This document shows positions 57,877 to 64,000 of a stretch of 64,000 bases of DNA, one piece after another. A program made the position numbers and the translations under genes. The number at the start of each line of letters is the position of its first letter. The first letter of the stretch is position 1. Origin of the DNA: Kocuria carniphila (GTDB lineage: Bacteria; Actinomycetota; Actinomycetes; Actinomycetales; Micrococcaceae). The notes under the pieces were generated by a model. It did not search any database. It was not told where the DNA came from and saw only the letters and a list, made by a program, of their open reading frames with translations. The DNA lies in contig NZ_NOIT01000017.1 in NCBI RefSeq assembly GCF_004136555.1, positions 33,953-97,952 of the forward strand, given 5' to 3'.

Positions 57877-58965
57877 CTACAGCACGAGCGTCAGCACAAA
57901 GATGATCGCGATGATCACCAGGAACACGATGCCCCAGTTGCGCAGCACGTGTTTGTCGCTGTCCCGGGTTTCCGGGCTGTTGGGGTCCCGGTCCGCGTAG
58001 CGGTCACTGCCCACCCCGTAGTACAGCTCCGAGGTCGAGGGCTCGCGCGGCGGTCCCGGCTCCACAGGCGGCTGATCCGAGGGAGGTGCGCCGGCGGCGT
58101 CGTCGGTCTTGCGGGGGCCCATGGGCCAGAAGCGATCGGCGTCGAAAATCTTGTCCCGCTTGGGCTGATCCTGTGCGTCTGGGCGCGGGCCGTTGAGCGA
58201 ATCGCGCACGGGCACACCGGTGCCGGGGTACTCGGTGCCGCGCGGGTTCTTCTGCGAGGTGTCGTTGGCGAACGGATCCGGCTCGTTCTCGTCGACCAGC
58301 TCGGACTCCGGGATGCCGCTCGTGGTCACGGCCGGACCCGAGCTGCCCGAGGAGTTCACGGGGTCCTGGGGCGAGGGCCTCGAGGCGGGTTCATCCACCG
58401 CCGCCGGCGTCGCTCCACCCGTTTCGTGGCCACGGTCGGCTGCCTGCCGCAGCACCTCGGTCACCCGTTCGAGCGGGCCCCGCTGATTGCGCTTGGTGGT
58501 CTGCTGGGCGACCTGTTCGGCACGGCTGGCCACGGAGCGCAGGACCGAGGCGTTGTCGAGCTCCAGATCGCGGGCGGCCATGGCGAGTTCGAGAGGCGGA
58601 TCGGCGGGGTCGGGCTTGGTAGCCCACTCCAGCAAGCCGGTCAGCACCGGACTGGACAGTGACTTCTTGAGCGCGGGGCGCAGGGCCTCCACCTCGGACA
58701 GTGCCACGAGTTCGCGCGGAGGAGTGGAACCGTACCCGCGGGCGGCCTGATCAAGGGGGCCACGGTCATTGAACAGCGCGGCAAGCATGGCGGCGGACGC
58801 ATAGCGGTCTTCGGGTGAGGATGCTTCGGAACTCTGCGTGAGCAGTTGTCGTTGAGCCGGTGCTCCAGCATCACGCACAACCTCCAGCAATGCTGGGTCC
58901 GCACGCACGAGCCGGGCGGGCTCGCTCAAGGCGCGGGCAAGGTCCGGGTCAAGCTCTTCACTCAT
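57877..58965 (-). CDS. Tail-anchored membrane protein with low-complexity linker, unknown function
   Basis: A 362-residue protein starting at ATG 58965 with GGAGG 9 bases upstream. The N-terminal 180 residues are helical and acidic (L-A-R-A-L-S-E-P-A-R-L-V-R-A and L-E-L-A-M-A-A-R-D-L-E-L-D-N), followed by a Pro/Ser/Gly/Asp-rich linker (about 185-330) and a single C-terminal helix W-G-I-V-F-L-V-I-I-A-I-I-F-V-L at the very end, so the bulk faces the cytoplasm. No family recognised. The stop is only 24 bases from the IS3 right end; the gene seems intact, since the anchor is complete. Confidence 0.72.
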   Translation of the reverse strand: MSEELDPDLARALSEPARLVRADPALLEVVRDAGAPAQRQLLTQSSEASSPEDRYASAAMLAALFNDRGPLDQAARGYGSTPPRELVALSEVEALRPALKKSLSSPVLTGLLEWATKPDPADPPLELAMAARDLELDNASVLRSVASRAEQVAQQTTKRNQRGPLERVTEVLRQAADRGHETGGATPAAVDEPASRPSPQDPVNSSGSSGPAVTTSGIPESELVDENEPDPFANDTSQKNPRGTEYPGTGVPVRDSLNGPRPDAQDQPKRDKIFDADRFWPMGPRKTDDAAGAPPSDQPPVEPGPPREPSTSELYYGVGSDRYADRDPNSPETRDSDKHVLRNWGIVFLVIIAIIFVLTLVL

Positions 58966-59142
58966 GTTGATCGCCTCCGTAGTCCGTTCTACGAGCCTAC
59001 GTGAGGATGCCCGCGCCGTGCAGTAGCGGGCGGACCAGACCGTGACTCTGCGGGCCGCTGAACCCGTCACCGATCCACCGAGCCGTCTCGCTCTCCGGAC
59101 CACCCCTGTCGTGAATCAGTTAGGCCCGCTAATGTGCTGTGG

Positions 59143-60366
59143 GTGACACGTCCCACATCTGATGCCTCGAACCGCGCGCCGGGAGTGCTGCTGGTCGTGT
59201 TGATGGGGGCCATGGCCATTGGGCCGGTGTTCAATTACGCGTTGGGCTCGTTGAGCGCGCTGATCGTGGACGAGTACGGCATCACCGAGGGCCAATACGG
59301 GTTCATCCTGGCGGCTGTCTACATTTCCGCCGGCGTCACGGCCACGTTCCTCGGGGTGCTCGCGGACAAGCTCACCCCGCGCTTCCAGATCGCGTTGATC
59401 TTCTCGGGCATCGTGGTGGCGTTCCTGGTGAGCGCCATGTGGCAGTCCTTTGTGGTGTTGCTGGCCGCTGCTCTGATTGCCGGTGTCGCGCAGTCCTTTT
59501 CAAATCCCGCCACTAACCGCCTGATCGCCCAGCGCACGAGCTTCACTCAACGCGGCCGCTGGATGGGTTGGAAGCAGTCCGGCGTGCAGATGGGGCTGCT
59601 GATTTCGGGGCTCACGTTTCCGTTCCTGGGCGCTGCTTTCGGCTGGCAGACCTCCGCGCTGATCGGGGCGGCGGCCTGCGTTCCCGCGTTGGTGATCGCG
59701 TGGCTGATCATCACCAAGGTCGAGCGCGACATCGCCGCCCGCCCCCTTCCGCCCGCCCCCGCCAAACCGGCGGCGCCCGGTCGCGAAAAATTGCCGACGG
59801 CGGTCTGGTTGTTCTCCCTCGTCGCTTTCCTCAACGCCGTGGGAACCCAGGGTGTCACCGTGTACTCGTCGCTGTTCGCCGTGCGCGCGCTGGACTTCCC
59901 ATTGACCGTGGCGGGAATGATCATCGGCGTGATCGGTGTGCTGGGCATCCTGAGCCGCATCGGGTGGGGCCGCGTGGCCGGCCGCATGGCGCGCCCGTCC
60001 GTACTCATCCAAATCATGAGCCTGGGCGGCGTGGTCGGACTGGCGTTCTTGATCGCAGCCGAGGCATTTCAGCAGGGCTGGTTGATGTGGTTGGGCATCG
60101 CGTTCCACGCGGCCCTCCCGCTGGCCGCCAACGTGATCATCAATTCCGGCACGGTGGCCGCCGCCCCGGCAGCCAAGGTGGGAGCGGCGTCGGGCCTGGT
60201 GGCCACCGGCATGTACCTGGGGTTCGGCGCGGGACCGCTGATCGTGGGGCAGCTTGTGGACCTCACCGGGGGCTTTACCGCGGGCTGGATCGCTGTGGGC
60301 GTCACGTACGTGGCCAGCGTGGTGGTCGCGATCATCCTGAGCAGGCTGCAAAAGCGTTCGGAATGA
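59143..60366 (+). CDS. MFS transporter
   Basis: A 407-residue, about 12-helix major facilitator. The first half has E-G-Q-Y-G-F-I-L-A-A-V-Y-I-S-A-G-V and the loop G-V-L-A-D-K-L-T-P-R; the second-half loop W-G-R-V-A-G-R-M-A-R-P is the counterpart. The probable start is GTG 59143: TAATGT (59130-59135) lies 7 bases upstream as a -10 element, making a leaderless message likely. GTG 59134 is an alternative. The substrate is unknown. It precedes the ABC-class ATPase gene by 27 bases. Confidence 0.85.
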   Translation: MTRPTSDASNRAPGVLLVVLMGAMAIGPVFNYALGSLSALIVDEYGITEGQYGFILAAVYISAGVTATFLGVLADKLTPRFQIALIFSGIVVAFLVSAMWQSFVVLLAAALIAGVAQSFSNPATNRLIAQRTSFTQRGRWMGWKQSGVQMGLLISGLTFPFLGAAFGWQTSALIGAAACVPALVIAWLIITKVERDIAARPLPPAPAKPAAPGREKLPTAVWLFSLVAFLNAVGTQGVTVYSSLFAVRALDFPLTVAGMIIGVIGVLGILSRIGWGRVAGRMARPSVLIQIMSLGGVVGLAFLIAAEAFQQGWLMWLGIAFHAALPLAANVIINSGTVAAAPAAKVGAASGLVATGMYLGFGAGPLIVGQLVDLTGGFTAGWIAVGVTYVASVVVAIILSRLQKRSE

Positions 60367-60393
60367 CTTGGCCGAGTGTGGTCCCATGGACGT

Positions 60394-62148
60394 ATGGGCA
60401 CCCCACGCACTGACCTCGCACACGTCCTCAAGCGACTGGACGGCAACAGCTACGGCGCGTACAAACAGCTCAAGGGCAACTGGCGCATCGGCGACTTCGA
60501 GTTGTTGGTCGATCGCGTGCAGTCGGATCCCTACGCGCCGCCGTCCATGGTGCGGCTCCGCGTGCCGCGGGAGGTCGCGGGCATCCCGGAGCATCTCGTT
60601 GATTCGGCAGCCAAGCGCATTGCCGCGGGTGACTTCCTCACGCGCGCTTTCGGCCGAGCCGCCCGCCTGCTCAGCCCAGACGGCGGCAAGGGCTCCGGTG
60701 GGATTTTCATGGTTCGCGTGGGCCAGGAGATCCTGCAGCGCTCGTCGGTTCTCATCGACGACGACGCCGTCGAGGTTCGCTGCGAAATCGCCCTTCCCGC
60801 CGCGGGCCGCCGCATCAAGGGGCGCGCCGCGGAACGGTTGCTGACCGAGGTGCTGCCGAGCGTCGTCGACCGCTCCCTGATTTTCCGCAACCTGGACGCC
60901 GCGGCGATCGAACTCCACGTGCGCACCTATCTGAATGCCGAGCACGTGCGCTCACAGCTCGCCCCGCGCGGTCTGGTGGCTTTCGTCGCCGACGGCGCCG
61001 TGCTCCCTCGCGCGTCCGGGCACCGTGACGAGCCGCTCAACACTCACGCCGTGCCGTTCGAGCCACCTGAGAATTTGCGGGTCACCCTCTCGCGCGGTGA
61101 TGGCACGGAGGTTTCCGGCATGGGCATTCCCGAGGGAGTCACCGTGATCGTGGGCGGTGGTTATCATGGCAAGTCCACGCTGCTGCAAGCCCTCGAGCGC
61201 GGGGTGTACGACCACGTGCCCGGCGACGGCCGCGAGCTGGTGATTACCCGAGCCGACGCGATGGCCGTTCGCGCGGAGGACGGCCGCGCCGTCACGGGGA
61301 CGGACGTCTCCCCGTTCATCAACAACCTCCCCACCGGCGCGGATACGCGGCGGTTCGGCACCACGAATGCGTCGGGTTCTACATCCCAGGCCGCTTCGAT
61401 CACGGAGGCCGTGGAATCCGGCGCAAAGGTGTTGCTCATGGACGAGGACACATGCGCCACCAACCTCATGGTCCGCGACCAGCGCATGCGCGCCCTGATT
61501 CCTGGCGAGCGGGAGCCCATCACGCCGTTCGTCGACAGGGTGCAGACGTTGTACCGGGACAAGGGTGTGTCCACGGTGCTCGTGACGGGCGGTTCCGGGG
61601 CGTTCCTGGACGTCGCGGATCTGGTGATCGCGATGGACGCCTATCGTGCCTCGGACGTCACCGACCGAGCTCGTCAGGTGCCTGCCGAATTCCCGTCGGG
61701 GGAGCAGACAAAACCCACCGGCAGTTTCGGTGAGTTGCGCGAGCACGTCCCGGCGGCGGCGTCGTCGAAGAACGACGGCGCTCGCGGCACCCAAGCGGGC
61801 GGCTCGCGTGACCGGGATCGCCGCGGTGGCGACCGAGGCGGGTTCCGGGAGAAGCCGGCCCGTGGGCGCGGTCTTGGCACCATCCAACGGGGCCGAGAAG
61901 ATGTGGACGTGTCTTCCCTGCCCCAGCTCGTGGATCCGTCTCAGACCGAGGCCATCGCGCGGTTGTTGGACCAGATCGATCGTGAGGCGGACGGCCGTCA
62001 GAGCCTGAACCAGATAGTGGATCGCCTTATGACCCGCGTGGAGCGCGACGGCCTGGACGTACTCGCTCATCACCGCGGCCACCCAGGGCATTTGGCGCTG
62101 CCGCGCCGACAAGAGGTCCACGCCGCCTATCACCGGGAGCGTCGGTAA
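60394..62148 (+). CDS. ABC-class ATPase, COG3044/PF09818 type
   Basis: A 584-residue soluble P-loop protein. The Walker A-like motif is G-G-G-Y-H-G-K-S-T-L-L about 257-267; the following G-R-E-L-V-I-T-R-A-D-A-M-A-V-R-A-E-D-G-R is the family hallmark, as is P-F-I-N-N-L-P. The signature S-G-S-T-S-Q-A-A and Walker B V-L-L-M-D-E-D-T-C come next. The C-terminal 150 residues hold an Arg/Gly-rich stretch (D-R-D-R-R-G-G-D-R-G-G) that may bind nucleic acid. The function of this widespread family is undefined. ATG 60394 has no ribosome site. It may be cotranscribed with the MFS gene. Confidence 0.88.
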   Translation: MGTPRTDLAHVLKRLDGNSYGAYKQLKGNWRIGDFELLVDRVQSDPYAPPSMVRLRVPREVAGIPEHLVDSAAKRIAAGDFLTRAFGRAARLLSPDGGKGSGGIFMVRVGQEILQRSSVLIDDDAVEVRCEIALPAAGRRIKGRAAERLLTEVLPSVVDRSLIFRNLDAAAIELHVRTYLNAEHVRSQLAPRGLVAFVADGAVLPRASGHRDEPLNTHAVPFEPPENLRVTLSRGDGTEVSGMGIPEGVTVIVGGGYHGKSTLLQALERGVYDHVPGDGRELVITRADAMAVRAEDGRAVTGTDVSPFINNLPTGADTRRFGTTNASGSTSQAASITEAVESGAKVLLMDEDTCATNLMVRDQRMRALIPGEREPITPFVDRVQTLYRDKGVSTVLVTGGSGAFLDVADLVIAMDAYRASDVTDRARQVPAEFPSGEQTKPTGSFGELREHVPAAASSKNDGARGTQAGGSRDRDRRGGDRGGFREKPARGRGLGTIQRGREDVDVSSLPQLVDPSQTEAIARLLDQIDREADGRQSLNQIVDRLMTRVERDGLDVLAHHRGHPGHLALPRRQEVHAAYHRERR

Positions 62149-62177
62149 CTGTCAGTGTGACTGTGAATCAGCAACCG

Positions 62178-62265
62178 GAGCGCAAGGGCGGCACGCCAGC
62201 CCGTTCTTCTCTTCCCATTAGTACTTCTTGACTGAGACTCCACTCCGTGTCCCATCCTTGCGCTC
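62178..62265. repeat. Inverted repeat after the ABC-class ATPase gene
   Basis: GAGCGCAAGG (62178-62187) and its exact complement CCTTGCGCTC (62256-62265) are 68 bases apart. It begins 29 bases past the stop and may be part of a terminator structure. The remaining gap to 62486 holds the promoter and leader described separately. Confidence 0.5.
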
Positions 62266-62343
62266 TTACCACCGCCACGGGCGTCGCCACTAGTCAGCCC
62301 GCAGTGGGTCGTCTGAGCCTCTCGGCGGGTTGTCGAGAGAGAA

Positions 62344-62373
62344 GTGACTCAAAAGTCACAAAGGGGATACATT
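62344..62373 (+). promoter_or_regulatory. Palindrome overlapping a promoter of the PaaK-like gene
   Basis: GTGACTCAAAAGTCAC (62344-62359) has perfect 6-base arms. TGACTC at 62345-62350 and TACATT at 62368-62373 are 17 bases apart, so the palindrome would cover the -35 box. It looks like an operator for a dimeric repressor. The half-sites GTGA/TCAC are 8 bases apart, not 6 as in CRP/GlxR sites. Confidence 0.5.
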
Positions 62374-62424
62374 CTGTCCTGTCGGCGTGACGTTCGACGC
62401 ACTTAAGGGGAGACTGGAGCGTGT

Positions 62425-62463
62425 GCGCAACCCTGCAATCCGGGGGGAGAAACACGGTTGCGC
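62425..62463 (+). promoter_or_regulatory. Leader hairpin before the PaaK-like gene
   Basis: GCGCAACC (62425-62432) and GGTTGCGC (62456-62463) pair perfectly around 23 bases. It lies in the roughly 105-base predicted leader and ends 23 bases before the start codon, just upstream of the GGGGGAGGGG ribosome site. Confidence 0.5.
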
Positions 62464-62486
62464 CGTGAAATGGGGGAGGGGTATTT

Positions 62487-63881
62487 ATGGTTTCTATCCG
62501 TGAGTTCGTGGCACATTTGCCGCCGGACAAGCGCGAACTTCTGGCTGCGCCAGCGCGGTTGCTACCGGTTAAGAGGCGTTACGGGCCGATCTACGAACGA
62601 ACGATCCGCGAGATCGAGAAGGCGCGCACAACCCCGTCGTGGGTACGGGAGACCGTGGATGAGCGACTGGCCGAGACGTTTCGGGCGGCGCGTGAAGCGC
62701 CGTATTACGGGCGGGGTGAGCGCTACGACGTGCTGGACCGCGTGGCATCGGGGGACGTTAGCCCGCGTGAGGCGTTGGCGGAGCTGCCGATCCTCACCCG
62801 CGAGGAGTTGTCCGAGCACTACCGCGACATGCTTGCGGCCCCGGAGAAAACCGTGGAGCTGTCCGCGAGTTCGGGTACGTCGGGTGATCCCATCTTCTTC
62901 CTGCTGGACCGCAATCGCGGTGCGCGGGAGTGGGCCTACGTGGTGGATTCCTGGTCGAGCACGGGCTATCGGCTGGGCCAGTGGCGAGTATTCTTCCGCG
63001 GACTGGACTTGCCGCAACATCGGCCGTACTTCGTGATGAACAGCACCGGCGAGATCGTCATCCGGATCCAGACCATTAGTCCGGAGACCGTCAGAGAGTA
63101 CTGGGAGCTGATTCAGAAGCGCGGCATCGAGTTCCTGCACGGCTACCCGTCCACGTTCATGTACCTGGCCAGGCTGATCGAGGATGCGGACTTCGATACG
63201 TCGTGGCGCTTCAAGATCCGCGGCGTGCTGCCGGTGTCCGAACAGTTCGGCCCCGAACAGCGCGATGTTTTGCAGCGGATGTTCCCCAATGCCAAGCAGG
63301 CCGTGTTCTACGGGTTGAGCGAAAAGTCCGTGTTCGCATGGCTCGACGATGACTTCGTCTACCACCCGTATCCGCTCTACGGCCACGTTGAGCTGCTGAA
63401 CGAGGACGGTAGCCCGGTGGACGTGGGTGAGCGCGGGCGCATCGTCACCACCACGCTGGACGGACGCGGTATGCCGTTGGTCCGTTACGACACGGGAGAC
63501 TCGGCGGAACTCGTCGGCCATGACGATGTGGGCACACCGCTGTTCAAGGGCATCTTGGCTCGCAGGGGACGTGAGGGCTTGGTCAAGGCGGACGGGCAGA
63601 CCTTTTCGACCACTCCGTTCAATGTGCACGGGCACGAGTTCGAGTGCGTTCACCGGTTCAAGATCCGCCAGGACACCCCCGGCAAAGCGGTGTTGCTCGT
63701 GCAGCCGTCCAAGAAGGCGACAGCGGAAGAGCTCGAACAGTTCCGGCAGCTCATGATCCGCCGTACGGAAAATCAAGTGGAGCTGGACTTCGAGCTCGTG
63801 GATGAGCTGCCGGCCACCCTCAACGGGAAGTTCACGCTGCTGGACCAGCGGATTCCGAATGCGCCTGCGGTGTGGGCTTAA
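62487..63881 (+). CDS. PaaK/CapK-like adenylate-forming enzyme
   Basis: A 464-residue AMP-forming enzyme of the phenylacetate-CoA-ligase/CapK group. The ATP-binding P-loop is S-A-S-S-G-T-S-G-D-P about 131-140; the core F-Y-G-L-S-E-K-S near 270 and R-Y-D-T-G-D-S-A near 333 are the standard A5 and A7 motifs; the C-terminal Lys domain ends with L-N-G-K-F-T-L-L-D-Q. CapK-type members are found in capsule and exopolysaccharide loci, while PaaK members activate aryl acids; the N-terminus here (about 60 extra residues before the usual fold) resembles CapK. The acid is unknown. The promoter and leader are unusually elaborate. Confidence 0.85.
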   Translation: MVSIREFVAHLPPDKRELLAAPARLLPVKRRYGPIYERTIREIEKARTTPSWVRETVDERLAETFRAAREAPYYGRGERYDVLDRVASGDVSPREALAELPILTREELSEHYRDMLAAPEKTVELSASSGTSGDPIFFLLDRNRGAREWAYVVDSWSSTGYRLGQWRVFFRGLDLPQHRPYFVMNSTGEIVIRIQTISPETVREYWELIQKRGIEFLHGYPSTFMYLARLIEDADFDTSWRFKIRGVLPVSEQFGPEQRDVLQRMFPNAKQAVFYGLSEKSVFAWLDDDFVYHPYPLYGHVELLNEDGSPVDVGERGRIVTTTLDGRGMPLVRYDTGDSAELVGHDDVGTPLFKGILARRGREGLVKADGQTFSTTPFNVHGHEFECVHRFKIRQDTPGKAVLLVQPSKKATAEELEQFRQLMIRRTENQVELDFELVDELPATLNGKFTLLDQRIPNAPAVWA

Positions 63882-63923
63882 CGTTCGCCCCGCGATATCG
63901 CAGATGACTGAGGGCCCCACCTT

Positions 63924-64000
63924 TGAACTGGTCCCAAGAAGTTGGACTGGCCAAGTAAAAGCTTAGGCCGCTAGGGCCTGGGTCCGGTATTCCACCGGGC
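63924..64000 (-). mobile_element. 3' end of a second IS3-type element, cut by the window edge
   Basis: TGAACTGGTCCCAAGAAGTT at 63924 has the TG start and the AAGTTGGAC-type end common for IS3-group termini. The element runs beyond position 64000 and carries the end of an orfB gene on the minus strand. It begins 43 bases after the PaaK-like stop. Confidence 0.65.
63963..64000 (-). CDS. C-terminus of an IS3-type OrfB transposase (partial)
   Basis: On the minus strand the last residues read P-V-E-Y-R-T-Q-A-L-A-A then TAA at 63963-63965. P-x-E-Y-R at the very end is typical of IS3 OrfB proteins. Only 11 codons lie in the window. It differs from the IS3 element at 56.3 kb, whose OrfB ends V-G-I-N-L-P-T. 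Confidence 0.6.
   Translation of the reverse strand, partial: PVEYRTQALAA

Noticed and set aside
59500..60945. A 481-codon minus-strand frame across the MFS and ABC-class ATPase junction
   Set aside because: It crosses the ends of two convincing plus-strand genes and encodes a His/Gln/Arg-rich product without motifs.
62344..62359. CRP/GlxR binding site
   Set aside because: Half-sites GTGA and TCAC are separated by 8 bases instead of the 6 needed for the CRP/GlxR consensus.

Overview
The window is chromosomal DNA from a high-GC Gram-positive bacterium. The GC content looks like 60-65% by eye. Many starts are GTG or TTG, ATGA/GTGA stop-start overlaps are common, and the families present (DUF6318 lipoprotein, GAP/Sap-type membrane protein, CsoR, MocR-type PdxR, covalent-FAD cholesterol oxidase, AztD) point to Actinomycetota, probably Micrococcales near Micrococcaceae. 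The genus cannot be fixed from this sequence. No rRNA, tRNA or CRISPR array is visible.

Layout. 1-3.6 kb: acyl-CoA metabolism consistent with glutarate breakdown (class III CoA-transferase, glutaryl-CoA-dehydrogenase-like enzyme, 3-hydroxybutyryl-CoA dehydrogenase). 3.6-7.5 kb: a sugar-kinase/monooxygenase pair, a CsbD protein, a lipoprotein and a membrane-anchored protein. 7.5-11.7 kb: a MarR regulator divergent from SDR, amidohydrolase, acyl-CoA dehydrogenase and MaoC genes, a set that resembles the hydroxycinnamate (Cou) beta-oxidation locus. 12-14.6 kb: a beta-hydroxyacid dehydrogenase and a Zur-box-linked AztD-like zinc chaperone lipoprotein. 14.7-24.7 kb: two aldehyde dehydrogenases, SnoaL-like, S4, GAP/TetR, MFS and SRPBCC genes. 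25-27.4 kb: a lower-GC island with a DUF6318 lipoprotein, a PKD-like secreted protein and a GNAT. 27.6-30.7 kb: a TctCBA tricarboxylate transporter. 30.8-36.4 kb: three universal stress proteins, a MATE pump and a TPM-domain protein. 36.7-38.5 kb: an HTH-IrrE protease with an unknown partner. 38.5-41.8 kb: pdxS-pdxT divergent from pdxR. 41.8-43.5 kb: small membrane proteins. 43.5-46.7 kb: csoR-copZ-copA. 46.7-48.8 kb: cholesterol oxidase and a small secreted protein. 49-52.1 kb: a GH15 enzyme translationally coupled to azlCD. 52.6-56.2 kb: putA. 56.3-57.9 kb: a complete IS3-family element. 57.9-63.9 kb: a tail-anchored protein, an MFS transporter, an ABC-class ATPase and a PaaK-like adenylate-forming enzyme. 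The last 77 bases enter a second IS3-type element.

How the genes work together. The left quarter is a catabolic region that feeds CoA esters to central metabolism; putA and the two aldehyde dehydrogenases elsewhere fit a saprophytic life on amino acids, amines and aromatics. Metal homeostasis appears twice: zinc starvation (Zur box plus AztD) and copper excess (CsoR box plus CopZ/CopA). Several operators can be read directly: a MarR-type palindrome, twin TetR operators, PdxR boxes, a CsoR box and a Zur box.

The least explained material is non-coding. At least five intergenic gaps hold different repeat or hairpin arrays (11.77-11.88, 12.95-13.01, 27.43-27.54, 36.47-36.68 and 52.1-52.3 kb, the last related to the putA terminator). 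The least explained genes are the HTH-IrrE operon, the DUF6318/PKD pair and the small secreted protein beside cholesterol oxidase.
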